Source: an uncultured Bacteriovorax sp.
Lineage (GTDB): Bacteria; Bdellovibrionota; Bacteriovoracia; Bacteriovoracales; Bacteriovoracaceae
Assembly: GCA_946481315.1 (NCBI GenBank)
Contig: CAMLMH010000001.1
Location: forward strand, 434,001-498,000
DNA length: 64,000 nt
Direction: 5' to 3'
The notes beneath the pieces were generated by a model. It was not told where the DNA came from. It was given only the letters and a program-made list of their open reading frames with translations, and made no database searches. This document shows positions 1 through 8,019 of this stretch, one piece after another. A program made the translations under genes and the position numbers. Numbering within the stretch: position 1 is the stretch's first letter; the number at the start of each line of letters is the position of its first letter.

Positions 1-1469
1 GCAGATTCCTCTGAAGTTGCAGCGTTTTGTTGAGTAACCTGGTCAAGCTGATTGATAGCTTTAGTGATCTCATTTACTCCTTTTGCCTGCTCGGAAGATG
101 CTACAGAGATATCTTCGGCCATAACATTAATCTGAGCAATGTTCTGAACAATTTCTTCCAATACCGTCCCACATTCCTCAGCCACTTTAGTTCCAACATT
201 TATCTTCTGATTGCCCTCACTGATTAAACTGTCCATGCTGGATTTTGTATCAGCTACGATTGTCTGGACTTTTTTAATACTGGATTCCAGCATTGAAGAT
301 ATTTCATTGGCAGCATTTCCGCTCATTTGTGCCAGGTTACCGACTTCTTCTGCCACAACTGCGAAACCTTTCCCGTGCTCACCAGCACGAGCAGCTTCTA
401 CCGAAGCATTGAATGACAAAAGCTTTGTCTGAAAGACTATCTCGTTGATGACTTTGGTTTTACTTTCAATCTCGTTAATAACTTTGATGATATCATTTAG
501 TTGTTCATTGTTTTGCTGGAAATGTCCCATCATTTTTTCATTGGATGCTTTTATATCCGCTATCGAATGAATCATTTGTTGAACAGTCTCTTTCCCTTTT
601 CTGGCACTGGCTTCACCGATACGTGTGGTATGAGTCACATTGGCTGCGCTGTCAGAATTCTTATTAACCATAGAATTCATTTCTTCAATTGAAGCAGCCG
701 TTTGTTCGAGAGCTGAAGCCTGTGTTGTTGAAGACTGGGAAAGTTCATCGGCAGAAGCAGCTAGTTGACTACTGGCACTTGCGACTTGAGATGAACTGTC
801 ACTCAGTGAAGAAATAATATAATTGATAGATTGATTTAACGACTTAAGAACAAAAGAACAAATGGCAAAACCAGTTATTAGTGCGAGGACGGAAACAATA
901 ATGACCAGTTTCTTCGATTGTGCTGCAAGAGCTTCTGATTCCTGTGCCTCTTTACGCATAAGTTTTTCATTTTTATTGACCATTTTTTTTGCAATTGCAG
1001 TGGCTTGATTCAGACTCTGCATTGCGGGTCCATGAATGAGCTCAATTGCTTTTGGAGTATTGCCCGCCATCGCCTGTGATTTTATTTCCTGATGTTCTTT
1101 TTTCCAGGCATCAACATGATCTATAAATTCATTTAACTCAGTCCTATCTTCAGGTGAAGCATTTTTCTGATAATTTTCCACAGCTTTTCTCAGTAGATTT
1201 TCGTATTTTTCTACCTGAGCGCTTTCTCTTTGCATGGCCTCTGCATTATTTTCCAGCAGCATCGATTTTTCATAATGGCGGATAGCATAGATGTCAGTCT
1301 GAATAGTTTCGGCCATCATCAGATGTTCAGCAGTTTCATGAACGAGATGTTTTAGTGATGAACTGATTTCACTGATTTTGAGCAGAGCTTCGAAAGCAAT
1401 GATTCCCCCGCTCAGAACAAAAATGGAAATCATAGCGATAATTTTTTGATTAAGACTAAGCTTTTTCAA
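1..1469 (-). CDS. Methyl-accepting chemotaxis protein, partial (3' end beyond window)
   Basis: Inner-membrane chemoreceptor that would pass ligand signals to a CheA/CheW array. Reading leftward, a TTG start at 1469 follows a GGGAG ribosome site and gives MKKLSLNQKIIAMISIFV. TM1 lies at about residues 8-27, a helical periplasmic sensor (4HB-like) at 28-187 and TM2 at 188-207. A long signalling coiled coil follows, with the conserved hairpin tip ([20 protein letters not shown]) encoded around 330-420. The gene runs off the left edge, so the C-terminus is unseen. It is a close paralogue of the next gene (1662-3422), with the same domain order. No ligand can be inferred. Confidence 0.93.
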   Translation of the reverse strand, partial: MKKLSLNQKIIAMISIFVLSGGIIAFEALLKISEISSSLKHLVHETAEHLMMAETIQTDIYAIRHYEKSMLLENNAEAMQRESAQVEKYENLLRKAVENYQKNASPEDRTELNEFIDHVDAWKKEHQEIKSQAMAGNTPKAIELIHGPAMQSLNQATAIAKKMVNKNEKLMRKEAQESEALAAQSKKLVIIVSVLALITGFAICSFVLKSLNQSINYIISSLSDSSSQVASASSQLAASADELSQSSTTQASALEQTAASIEEMNSMVNKNSDSAANVTHTTRIGEASARKGKETVQQMIHSIADIKASNEKMMGHFQQNNEQLNDIIKVINEIESKTKVINEIVFQTKLLSFNASVEAARAGEHGKGFAVVAEEVGNLAQMSGNAANEISSMLESSIKKVQTIVADTKSSMDSLISEGNQKINVGTKVAEECGTVLEEIVQNIAQINVMAEDISVASSEQAKGVNEITKAINQLDQVTQQNAATSEES

Positions 1470-1518
1470 AGAAAATCTCCCTTTTTGGCTGTCAGTTATT
1501 TATTGCTATTATCGTTTA

Positions 1519-1548
1519 CTTTCGGCCAGGCATTAGGGATTTCTTAAG
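1519..1548 (-). promoter_or_regulatory. Possible sigma-28 (FliA) type promoter of the left chemoreceptor
   Basis: On the minus strand, TAAG (1546-1543) and GCCGAAAG (1526-1519) are 16 nt apart, close to the enterobacterial FliA pattern TAAA-N15-GCCGATAA. They sit about 50 nt before the TTG start. FliA itself is encoded at 28530-29315. The match is imperfect in both elements and the spacing is off by one. Confidence 0.3.
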
Positions 1549-1554
1549 AAAAGC

Positions 1555-1583
1555 TTTGGACAAGCATTGGACAAAGTTTGTCC
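1555..1583. promoter_or_regulatory. Operator-like palindrome with three TTGGACAA half-sites
   Basis: A perfect palindrome GGACAAAGTTTGTCC (1569-1583) is preceded by another direct copy of the half-site, TTTGGACAA (1555-1563). This gives three half-sites in 29 nt just upstream of the promoter-like element of the left chemoreceptor. It looks like a repressor or activator binding site, but no cognate regulator is identifiable here. Confidence 0.35.
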
Positions 1584-1621
1584 GGTGTAATCAATGACAA
1601 TTGGAATTTTAAATTGATAAT

Positions 1622-1651
1622 CATATGACAGGCAATTTAGCCTGCCATATG
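1622..1651 (-). terminator. Hairpin after the second chemoreceptor
   Basis: CATATGACAGGC (1622-1633) and GCCTGCCATATG (1640-1651) pair over 12 positions with one mismatch around a 6-nt AATTTA loop. The hairpin lies 10 nt past the stop of the 1662-3422 gene and is followed on the minus strand by an AT-rich stretch without a clean U-run. It is probably a terminator or a stabilising 3' hairpin. Confidence 0.5.
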
Positions 1652-1661
1652 AACTTAAATA

Positions 1662-3422
1662 CTAAACATCAGTAAATCGGTTGTCATTATAAGCGGGGGT
1701 TTTGTCAGTGTCTGTTCCTGTTTTCTTTAAAGTTGTTAGTTTGGCCGAGTCGCTGACTCTTTTTTTGTCGAACTTAATAATGTTATCAGTACGGGCATGC
1801 TTACGTTCGACACGATTCGATAGCGATTGAGACTGTCTGTGATCTGCAGTAATTACTAGTTGCTGTTGCTCCCCGCCTTTAATCGTAGATACTAAAACAC
1901 CGACTGCCGATTTAAGAGCTTCTGCCTGAACTGATAACTGTTCAGCTGCTGAAGCTGCTTCATGTGACGCCGAAGCGTTTTGCTGTGTCACCTGGTCAAG
2001 TTGGTGCATGGCCTTTGTAATTTCCGTTATGCCTTCAGATTGTTCTTTACTGGCCGTTGAAATTTCATTTGCCATATTACTTACCTTCGTAACTGACATG
2101 ACAATATCGTCTAGTACTTCACCACAATTTCTGGCGATTCTTGTTCCATTATCCACTTTCTTTTTTCCATCAGCTATTAATCGATCGACACTTGTTTTTG
2201 TTTCGGTGACAATCGTTTCAACTTTCAGAATGCTCTCTTCCAGCATGCTTGAGATTTCTTTTGCAGCATTACCACTCATTGCCGCCAGGTTACCAACCTC
2301 TTCTGCGACTACAGCGAAGCCTTTACCATGCTCACCGGCCCTGGCAGCTTCAACGGAAGCATTAAATGAAAGAAGCTTTGTCTGAAATACGATATCATTA
2401 ATCACTTTTGTTTTATTTTCAATTTCACTGATTACTTTTACAATGTCAGCGAGCTGACCATTGCTGTAATTGATTTGTTCCATAATCTTATTGTTTGATT
2501 CATTAATCTCATCTATTGATTGAATCATTTCATTGACAGTTTCTTTTCCTTTTAGAGCGTTATCCTGACAATGCATAGAATTCTCTGAAGCAAGGCGGGC
2601 GTTATCTGTATTTCGACTAATCATCGAACTCATTTCTTCCACAGATGATGCAGTTTCTTCCAGAGATGCTGCTTGTTCGGTTGTTGCTTGTGACAGCTCC
2701 TCAGAGGAAGAGGCAATTTGCGATGAAGCACTGGCAACTTGTGCTGAACTGTCATTGAGATTAGCAATGACCTGATCAATCGCTGAACTAATTGCTTTAA
2801 TCATGAAGAACGCCAGAATTCCACCGATGGCCAGAGCAATGAGAGTGACAGAGATAACAAGATTGCGAGTAGTATCGACTAGTAGATCAGTGCGGGTAGA
2901 TTCATCTTCCATGGTTTTTTCATTTCTTTCCACCATAACATTTAAACTGCTGTCAAAATCGTTCCAGGTTTGTTGAGAGGGCCCGCGTGCAAGGGCGATT
3001 GCTTCTTTGTTTTGTCCAGTCAAAGAAAGTTTTCTCATTTCCACTGAAATATCTTTCCACTTATTAATCTTCTCTTCCATCTTAACTATCTCTGCCTTCC
3101 CAACAGGTAAGGCGATTTTGTCATACTCTTTTAGTAGAGTCCTCAATTGAAGTTCGAGTTCGTCAAGTCGGGAAGAGATCTTGTTCATTTCTGAAACATT
3201 TTCTTCGAGAATAAAAACCTTTTCCTGGTTTTTTATTTCGTTAGTTAGGGCATCCATTGACTTCGCGATGGTTAGTCGCTTAGCGACAGTGTTAACCAAA
3301 TTGTTTAAGCTGTCATTAATCTCACTAATCTTTGATAGGCTTACATAGACAGTCACAATATTAGCAAAAATAAAAATGCACAGGAGGAAAATTACTTTCT
3401 TGTTCAGGCTTAGATTTTTCAT
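1662..3422 (-). CDS. Methyl-accepting chemotaxis protein
   Basis: Complete 586-residue chemoreceptor. The start chosen is [13 protein letters not shown] at 3422 with AAAGGA upstream; the longer frame to 3467 has no better ribosome site. TM1 lies at about residues 8-27, a periplasmic four-helix-like sensor at 28-185 and TM2 at 186-208. A cytoplasmic signalling coiled coil follows, with the hairpin tip [20 protein letters not shown]. The last 70 or so residues are polar and probably disordered, with no NWETF-type CheR-binding end. It is a paralogue of the partial receptor to its left and is probably transcribed separately, given the hairpin between them. It would feed the flagellar motor encoded at 17636-29315. 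Ligand unknown. Confidence 0.95.
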   Translation of the reverse strand: MKNLSLNKKVIFLLCIFIFANIVTVYVSLSKISEINDSLNNLVNTVAKRLTIAKSMDALTNEIKNQEKVFILEENVSEMNKISSRLDELELQLRTLLKEYDKIALPVGKAEIVKMEEKINKWKDISVEMRKLSLTGQNKEAIALARGPSQQTWNDFDSSLNVMVERNEKTMEDESTRTDLLVDTTRNLVISVTLIALAIGGILAFFMIKAISSAIDQVIANLNDSSAQVASASSQIASSSEELSQATTEQAASLEETASSVEEMSSMISRNTDNARLASENSMHCQDNALKGKETVNEMIQSIDEINESNNKIMEQINYSNGQLADIVKVISEIENKTKVINDIVFQTKLLSFNASVEAARAGEHGKGFAVVAEEVGNLAAMSGNAAKEISSMLEESILKVETIVTETKTSVDRLIADGKKKVDNGTRIARNCGEVLDDIVMSVTKVSNMANEISTASKEQSEGITEITKAMHQLDQVTQQNASASHEAASAAEQLSVQAEALKSAVGVLVSTIKGGEQQQLVITADHRQSQSLSNRVERKHARTDNIIKFDKKRVSDSAKLTTLKKTGTDTDKTPAYNDNRFTDV

Positions 3423-3591
3423 TTGATGATATTCCTTTAAAAGTTCTTGGAAAAAAAATATCGTCACAAAAATGGAAAACTGGCTTTAAATTAACCTCAA
3501 GATCGTTGACGTAAATAATTTTATAAACCAGAAAGTTTACCAATATCAGTTTGTTTTCAAAGTTATAAAATGACCTAGATTTAATTGAGAT

Positions 3592-3619
3592 GCACTTGTG
3601 ATGAAAATATCACAAGTGC
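3592..3619. repeat. Perfect 10-bp inverted repeat, 8-nt loop
   Basis: GCACTTGTGA (3592-3601) and TCACAAGTGC (3610-3619) form a perfect stem with an 8-nt loop. It lies 13 nt past the stop of the 3632-4084 gene and about 170 nt upstream of the second chemoreceptor start. There is no U-run, so it could be either a 3' hairpin or an operator. Confidence 0.5.
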
Positions 3620-3631
3620 TAAAAATGAATT

Positions 3632-4084
3632 TTATTTTGTATAAGATAAAATGCATTTATAAATTGGTTCAATGTCCAGAGCATCAAGTGCATGACCCAA
3701 ACCAATTGCATTGCAATCAATTTTTTCTACGTGAATTGTTTTTTTAGTTTCGCTGTTTTTTTTCTCATTTGCGACTATGTCATTAAGAGCAGCCCTTAAG
3801 TGTTCGGCCGTGAAACGATTCTCCTCAGAGTCGGAACGGACTTCGATATGCTCAAAGGCATCAAAACTGCATTTTTGCAGATAGATTCCTGCAACATCAT
3901 CGACTGTTTTTTCACAGTAGATATTTCTAAGCTCAGCAAAAAGTCTTCCGCCCATGGCTGCATCAGTGCTTTGTAACTCACTTGCGATATCGAGAATGGC
4001 CTTGGCCTGCATACCCTTAACAGTTATTGTCTCAGCAATAAGTGAAGTGGAGAAAAGTAGTGATAAAAGTAAAAGAGATTTCAT
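3632..4084 (-). CDS. Small secreted protein of unknown function
   Basis: I do not recognise the family. The start chosen is MKSLLLLSLLFSTSLIAE at 4084, preceded by GGAAGGG, giving 150 residues with a clear Sec signal peptide cut after about residue 17. The mature protein is mostly helical and carries four cysteines (in IYCEK, QKCSF, IDCNA, YKCIL) that could form two disulfides, consistent with the periplasm or outside. The longer frame to 4144 adds a non-signal leader and is less likely. It follows the 4161-4748 gene on the same strand after a 76-nt gap and may be in the same transcript. Confidence 0.75.
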   Translation of the reverse strand: MKSLLLLSLLFSTSLIAETITVKGMQAKAILDIASELQSTDAAMGGRLFAELRNIYCEKTVDDVAGIYLQKCSFDAFEHIEVRSDSEENRFTAEHLRAALNDIVANEKKNSETKKTIHVEKIDCNAIGLGHALDALDIEPIYKCILSYTK

Positions 4085-4160
4085 TGTCGCCCTTCCTGAT
4101 AATTGATTAAAGATCAAAACCGGGAGGAACATATAAGAATGCATCTAAGATGAACAGAGG

Positions 4161-4748
4161 CTACACAGGATTGTCTGTAATTAACTCCAGCCTTTGCATA
4201 ACTTCTTCAAAATAAGGTCCTTCTACCAGGCCATTTAACACAGAGCTTTTGCTTTCAGCATAAAGATAGTGGCCGGTTGAAATCTCCCTGACGATAAAAG
4301 CATCATAATAAAGACGCTCGGCCCGGTCGGCCGTGGCCATTCCTTCTAGTCTGACCATTTCATAAGCTCCGCTTTGAATCAGTGGCTTTTGGGCAAAATC
4401 GCTGGGATTGTGAATGACTGAATTTTCTTCATCAAAAAGAATTTTTCTTTCATGAATACGATCTTTAAAAAGTTCAATCAGGTTTTTATTTTCCGGATTT
4501 TCGATCCAGTGAAAATGGGCTTCCCAGTCATAGCGGGTATCGAGGCGTTTGAAACATAAGATATTTTCATTATTGGTAGGAACTTCACCCCACCAGGTAG
4601 GAATAGTGAGGTGAAATTTTTTAAAGTTCATATGACGGGCATTTTGCAGATAATTCTTTTTTTCGTTTTTAATAATAAACATGGTGTAGAGACCAAGTCC
4701 CATGAGTACGAAAAAAACTAACCATTCAAATACCACACCAATTGTCAT
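4161..4748 (-). CDS. Single-pass membrane protein of unknown function
   Basis: This 195-residue protein has an N-terminal transmembrane helix at about residues 5-26 (VVFEWLVFFVLMGLGLYTMF) and then a soluble domain of about 165 residues rich in aromatic residues (WWGE, YDWEAHFHW). No catalytic motif or family is recognised. The ATG overlaps the TGA of the upstream FecR-domain gene in an ATGA, so the two are almost certainly co-translated and perhaps act together at the membrane. Confidence 0.8.
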   Translation of the reverse strand: MTIGVVFEWLVFFVLMGLGLYTMFIIKNEKKNYLQNARHMNFKKFHLTIPTWWGEVPTNNENILCFKRLDTRYDWEAHFHWIENPENKNLIELFKDRIHERKILFDEENSVIHNPSDFAQKPLIQSGAYEMVRLEGMATADRAERLYYDAFIVREISTGHYLYAESKSSVLNGLVEGPYFEEVMQRLELITDNPV

Positions 4749-5350
4749 TCTATTTCTACCGCTGCTTGCGCTGAAGTTAATACAGATTCAGGAAGATCTA
4801 ATGGTGGATTAATTTTTTTACCGTAGCGTCCACCCAGACCGCCCCATTGTCCTTTTTTTATGATAACTGAGTTTGTTGCATCTTCCAGGTTGTCCATTTT
4901 CACCTCGCCATCAAACATGATGATTTCGCTTTCGCCGAAGAGGGGAGTTACCTTGACTAAAAAATCAGTTCCTCTTACACCCATCGCTACATTGCGGGTA
5001 AAGATTTTGCCTTTACCGGCCTGAGCCTCTTTTAAAGCACCGACTGCTGATTTCCAGCGACAGACGCCGTCATCTAAGGTGTACTTTTTATCAGCAGAAA
5101 AGTTAAGTGTCATCTTTGAAGCAGGGCCGATACTTATCACATTATTCCACTTAGCAACTTTGAATTGCACCAGCGATTTTTCTTTTGTTTCAATTACACC
5201 CGGGCGATCGATGACGTCTCCCTTCTTCACCGGCTTTCCTTCAAAAGTGACCGTTCCTACAATCCGTTCAATACTGGCCACCGGCCTCTCCTCTCCAAAA
5301 GCAGTTAAAAATGCCAGAGAAAGGATCATGACTAAAAAGTGTTTAAGCAT
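4745..5350 (-). CDS. FecR-domain exported protein
   Basis: 201 residues from MLKHFLVMILSLAFLTAFGEE at 5350, with AGGAG eight nt upstream. A signal peptide covers about residues 1-17, followed by a FecR-like beta domain. Its recognisable features are the early VGTVTFEGKPVKKGD segment and the later VAMGVRGTDFLVK and VMFDGEVKMDN-type strands, as in FecR proteins that sit in the periplasm. No sigma factor or TonB receptor is adjacent, so the classical FecIR signalling role is not supported. A structural or ligand-binding role is likelier. It overlaps the downstream membrane-protein gene by 4 nt. Confidence 0.8.
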   Translation of the reverse strand: MLKHFLVMILSLAFLTAFGEERPVASIERIVGTVTFEGKPVKKGDVIDRPGVIETKEKSLVQFKVAKWNNVISIGPASKMTLNFSADKKYTLDDGVCRWKSAVGALKEAQAGKGKIFTRNVAMGVRGTDFLVKVTPLFGESEIIMFDGEVKMDNLEDATNSVIIKKGQWGGLGGRYGKKINPPLDLPESVLTSAQAAVEIE

Positions 5351-5530
5351 CTGAGCTCCTTGGTCAGTTAATAACATGATGAGATTCCAAAAGCTTAGAT
5401 CTAAGATGTGAGTTTTTAAAGGGAAATCGCCTAGGCAGAAAGATCTCACTAAACTTTTCTCAGGTAATTACCGAAAATAAGTATTGAGTTGGACTCTAAA
5501 GCTCGAAAAATCCTTTTTGGAGACGCGTTT

Positions 5531-7492
5531 ATGAAGCGATTACACACTAACCCATCCCGCAATATCAGAGGGAAAGTTCTCCTAAGCATGTTGTCTACAA
5601 CAATGCTGGTGCAACTTCTTACTCCGATATCTCCTGCGATGGCAGCATCAACCGCCGATTGTTCAGGTATGAATCATCCGGCCTATCAGGAAGAATATCG
5701 AGCTTGTCTTCGAGTGGAAATTGCTTCACAAGCAGGTGCTGCCGGTGTGGATTGTATCGACTGTTTATTTCAGCAAAAGCAGGAAAGTAATCCCTGGGTT
5801 GAATTGGCCGGAATTGTAGCTCAACCATTAGCTGCTGTAACAGGAATGTATCTGGGGGCAAAATATCAGCATAAATCTCAGGAAGCCTGGGCAAACGCCT
5901 ATGCTCAGGGACACACACAATGTACGAATAGATTTAATTCATACTTAAACTACTCTCTTGAGCGAGGAGCAAACCCAATTCTTCCGGAAGAAGCTCAAGG
6001 CATGGCCGCTTCTTGTAACGGCATGGGAATGGGGGGATACGCCGGATACGGTGGGATGTACGGAAACGGCTTTGGTGGATTCGGTAATCCATTTGTCGGT
6101 GCCGGATATTCTCCAGGATTCTTAGGCGGAATGATGGGCCCATACTATGGAGGTCCGGGATATGGAGCAGGAGTCGGAATCGGCATGGGTCCAGGAGGAA
6201 TGGGTCCAGGCGGTGGTTTTGGTGCTGGTCTTGGTTATGGATTAGGAACAGGTATCGCCGGCATGCTCGGATACGGCTTAGGTTATCCGGGGATCGGCGG
6301 TGGTATTAATATCGGTATCGGTGGCGGTATCGGCATGGGCCCTGGCGGAATGGGCGGCTATCCTGGTTACCCAGGCGGTGGCATGGGTGGATACCCAGGT
6401 TACCCAGGCGGCGGCATGGGATATCCTGGTTACCCGGGAGCAGGTGGAGGCATGGGTTATCCTGGAGGATTTCCAGGAGCTGGTTACCCAGGAGTTGGTG
6501 GAATTGGCGGCGGTATCGGCATCCCTGGTATCGGCGGCGGAATTAATATCGGTATCGGTGGCGGCATGGGCCCTGGTGGAATGGGTGGATACCCAGGTTA
6601 TCCAGGCGGTGGCATGGGTTATCCAGGTGCTGGCGGTGGAATTTTTGGTCCAGGCATCGGTGTAGGTATCGGTGGTGGAATCGGTGGTCCAGGTGTGAAC
6701 TATCCAGGTGGAGTTGGTATCGGATTCCCTGGTGGTGGTGGACCTTATGGTTGTGGTGTAAACGCTTTCTGTCCAGGTGGCGGAATCGGCGGTGGAATTG
6801 GATATCCAGGTGGCGGTATCGGTGGCGGCATTGGCGGTCCGGGTATCGGCGGTGGAATCAATATTGGTATCGGCGGTGGAGCTGGTTACCCTGGAGGTTA
6901 TCCAGGTGGTTACCCTGGAGGTTATCCGGGTGGTTACCCAGGTGGCTACCCTGGTGGTGGTATCGGTGGTGGCATTGGAGCTGGACCAGGTTATCCAGGT
7001 GGTTATCCAGGAGGTTATCCAGGAGGTTATCCGGGAGGTTATCCTGGAGGTTATCCGGGTGCTGGCGGCGGAATGTATCCGGGAGCTGGTGGTGGAGTAT
7101 ACGGTCCTGGCATGGGCCCAGGTGGAGTCGGAGTAGGAGCAGGACCTGGTCCTTATAACGGCGGATACTGGGGAGCGACAGGTGGATGGAACGGAGCTGG
7201 TCCTTACGGCCAAGGTGGCATGGGTGGTGGTTATTACGACCAATACCAGGCTCAAATGCAAGCGCAGATGGGGATCTACGGACAAAACGTAGCGATCCAG
7301 CAACGTATGCAAGGAAACCAATATGCCAACCAAATGGGTTCGCAGGCATTACAACAAAACTATGCAAATGCTTACCAGGATCTCTATCGCATGGGTGGGG
7401 CCGGAACTTTCGGTGGATCACCTTACGGAATGGGTAATATGGGTGGACAATTTGGAGTGCAGGGCGGAATTTACGCCGGCTTCGGATTCTAA
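5531..7492 (+). CDS. Glycine-rich exported repeat protein
   Basis: 653 residues from ATG 5531 (GGAG eight nt upstream; a TTG 14 codons earlier has no ribosome site). The signal peptide is long, ending near SPAMA about residue 38. An N-terminal globular part of about 125 residues has cysteines including CIDC. About 400 residues are then very rich in Gly with Tyr, Pro, Met and Ile, including GGINIGIGGG three times and two arrays of six YPGG units. A final stretch of about 90 residues is rich in Gln, Ala and Tyr. The composition resembles structural or adhesive glycine-rich surface proteins, but no named family is recognised. The repeat DNA opens long spurious frames on the other strand. Confidence 0.85.
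   Translation: MKRLHTNPSRNIRGKVLLSMLSTTMLVQLLTPISPAMAASTADCSGMNHPAYQEEYRACLRVEIASQAGAAGVDCIDCLFQQKQESNPWVELAGIVAQPLAAVTGMYLGAKYQHKSQEAWANAYAQGHTQCTNRFNSYLNYSLERGANPILPEEAQGMAASCNGMGMGGYAGYGGMYGNGFGGFGNPFVGAGYSPGFLGGMMGPYYGGPGYGAGVGIGMGPGGMGPGGGFGAGLGYGLGTGIAGMLGYGLGYPGIGGGINIGIGGGIGMGPGGMGGYPGYPGGGMGGYPGYPGGGMGYPGYPGAGGGMGYPGGFPGAGYPGVGGIGGGIGIPGIGGGINIGIGGGMGPGGMGGYPGYPGGGMGYPGAGGGIFGPGIGVGIGGGIGGPGVNYPGGVGIGFPGGGGPYGCGVNAFCPGGGIGGGIGYPGGGIGGGIGGPGIGGGINIGIGGGAGYPGGYPGGYPGGYPGGYPGGYPGGGIGGGIGAGPGYPGGYPGGYPGGYPGGYPGGYPGAGGGMYPGAGGGVYGPGMGPGGVGVGAGPGPYNGGYWGATGGWNGAGPYGQGGMGGGYYDQYQAQMQAQMGIYGQNVAIQQRMQGNQYANQMGSQALQQNYANAYQDLYRMGGAGTFGGSPYGMGNMGGQFGVQGGIYAGFGF
6884..7060 (+). repeat. Tandem GYPG-encoding 12-nt repeats (two arrays)
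   Basis: Within the glycine-rich gene, GGT-TAY-CCN-GGN units repeat in tandem six times from 6884 to about 6955 and six more times from 6989 to 7060, split by a GIGGGIGAGP linker. Synonymous third positions vary (CCA/CCT/CCG, GGA/GGT), so these are not very recent slippage copies. Twelve-nt units keep the frame if copy number changes. Confidence 0.9.
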
Positions 7493-7510
7493 TTTAAAGA
7501 TAAAAATTGA

Positions 7511-7544
7511 CCAAAAAAAAGGGAGCTTAAAGCTCCCTTTTTTA
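7511..7544. terminator. Bidirectional terminator
   Basis: An A-run, then GGGAGCT (7521-7527), a TAA loop, AGCTCCC (7531-7537) and a T-run. It lies between the convergent glycine-rich gene (stop 7492) and the 7542-7967 gene, and has the right tracts for both strands. Confidence 0.9.
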
Positions 7545-7967
7545 TTTCTTGTGCATTAGTGTGCGGTAATCATCCTGGAAGAGAACTTCGATCTTGTTAT
7601 CGTCGATAAGTTTCTCCACAACGCCTTGACCGAAAGTCGGGTGATCAATTACATCCCCCATCTGAAAAGAGCCTCGGATTGAGTATTCTTTACTTTGCGT
7701 TCCGCGAGTCATTGCTTTATTCCAAAGCTCTGCAACTGATTCAGTTTTCATTCCGCGTGCTGCTTTTGCATTCTTAACAACTTTATCAATACTGGTTTTT
7801 TTCTTTTTAGCACCAGGATCTTTGAAAGACTGAGTGGTTTTGCACGTCTTACACATAACCTTGTCAGGCGTATCTGCAGATTTCATTGTGACAATGATGT
7901 GTGCTAGGATTAATTTGCATTTTGAACAATTAGAGAGAACTTCTTTTCCGACGCCGATGGCTGACAT
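7542..7967 (-). CDS. Zinc-ribbon protein with UvrD/PcrA-like Tudor C-terminus
   Basis: 141 residues from ATG 7967 (AAGGT upstream). The N-terminus has two CxxC knuckles (CSKC about residues 14-17, CKTC about 39-42), a probable zinc site. A basic, alanine- and lysine-rich linker follows. The C-terminal 40 residues carry GDVIDHPTFGQGVVEKL followed by VLFQD. This matches the HPxFGxGxV pattern of the small Tudor-like domain at the end of PcrA/UvrD helicases, which contacts RNA polymerase. The gene is divergent from uvrC, 52 nt away. A nucleic-acid or RNA polymerase-binding role is inferred, not shown. Confidence 0.72.
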   Translation of the reverse strand: MSAIGVGKEVLSNCSKCKLILAHIIVTMKSADTPDKVMCKTCKTTQSFKDPGAKKKKTSIDKVVKNAKAARGMKTESVAELWNKAMTRGTQSKEYSIRGSFQMGDVIDHPTFGQGVVEKLIDDNKIEVLFQDDYRTLMHKK

Positions 7968-8019
7968 AACGAACCTTTGTGAACTGTGTATTCAGGGGAT
8001 TCTAACAAGAGTATAGAAA

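Noticed and set aside
2008..2385. Plus-strand ORF inside the second chemoreceptor
   Set aside because: Antisense frame of the conserved MCP signalling helix; Ser/Leu-rich without features.
3361..3543. Small minus-strand ORF over the start of the second chemoreceptor
   Set aside because: It overlaps the true start in another frame and has no ribosome site or coding signal.
6884..7060. Possible CRISPR-like array
   Set aside because: The repeats are 12-nt in-frame GYPG codons with no constant spacers.
6278..7421. Long minus-strand and other-frame ORFs inside the glycine-rich gene
   Set aside because: They arise because GGN-rich codons leave the other frames open; they are Ser/Thr/Arg/Trp/His-rich low-complexity products without ribosome sites.
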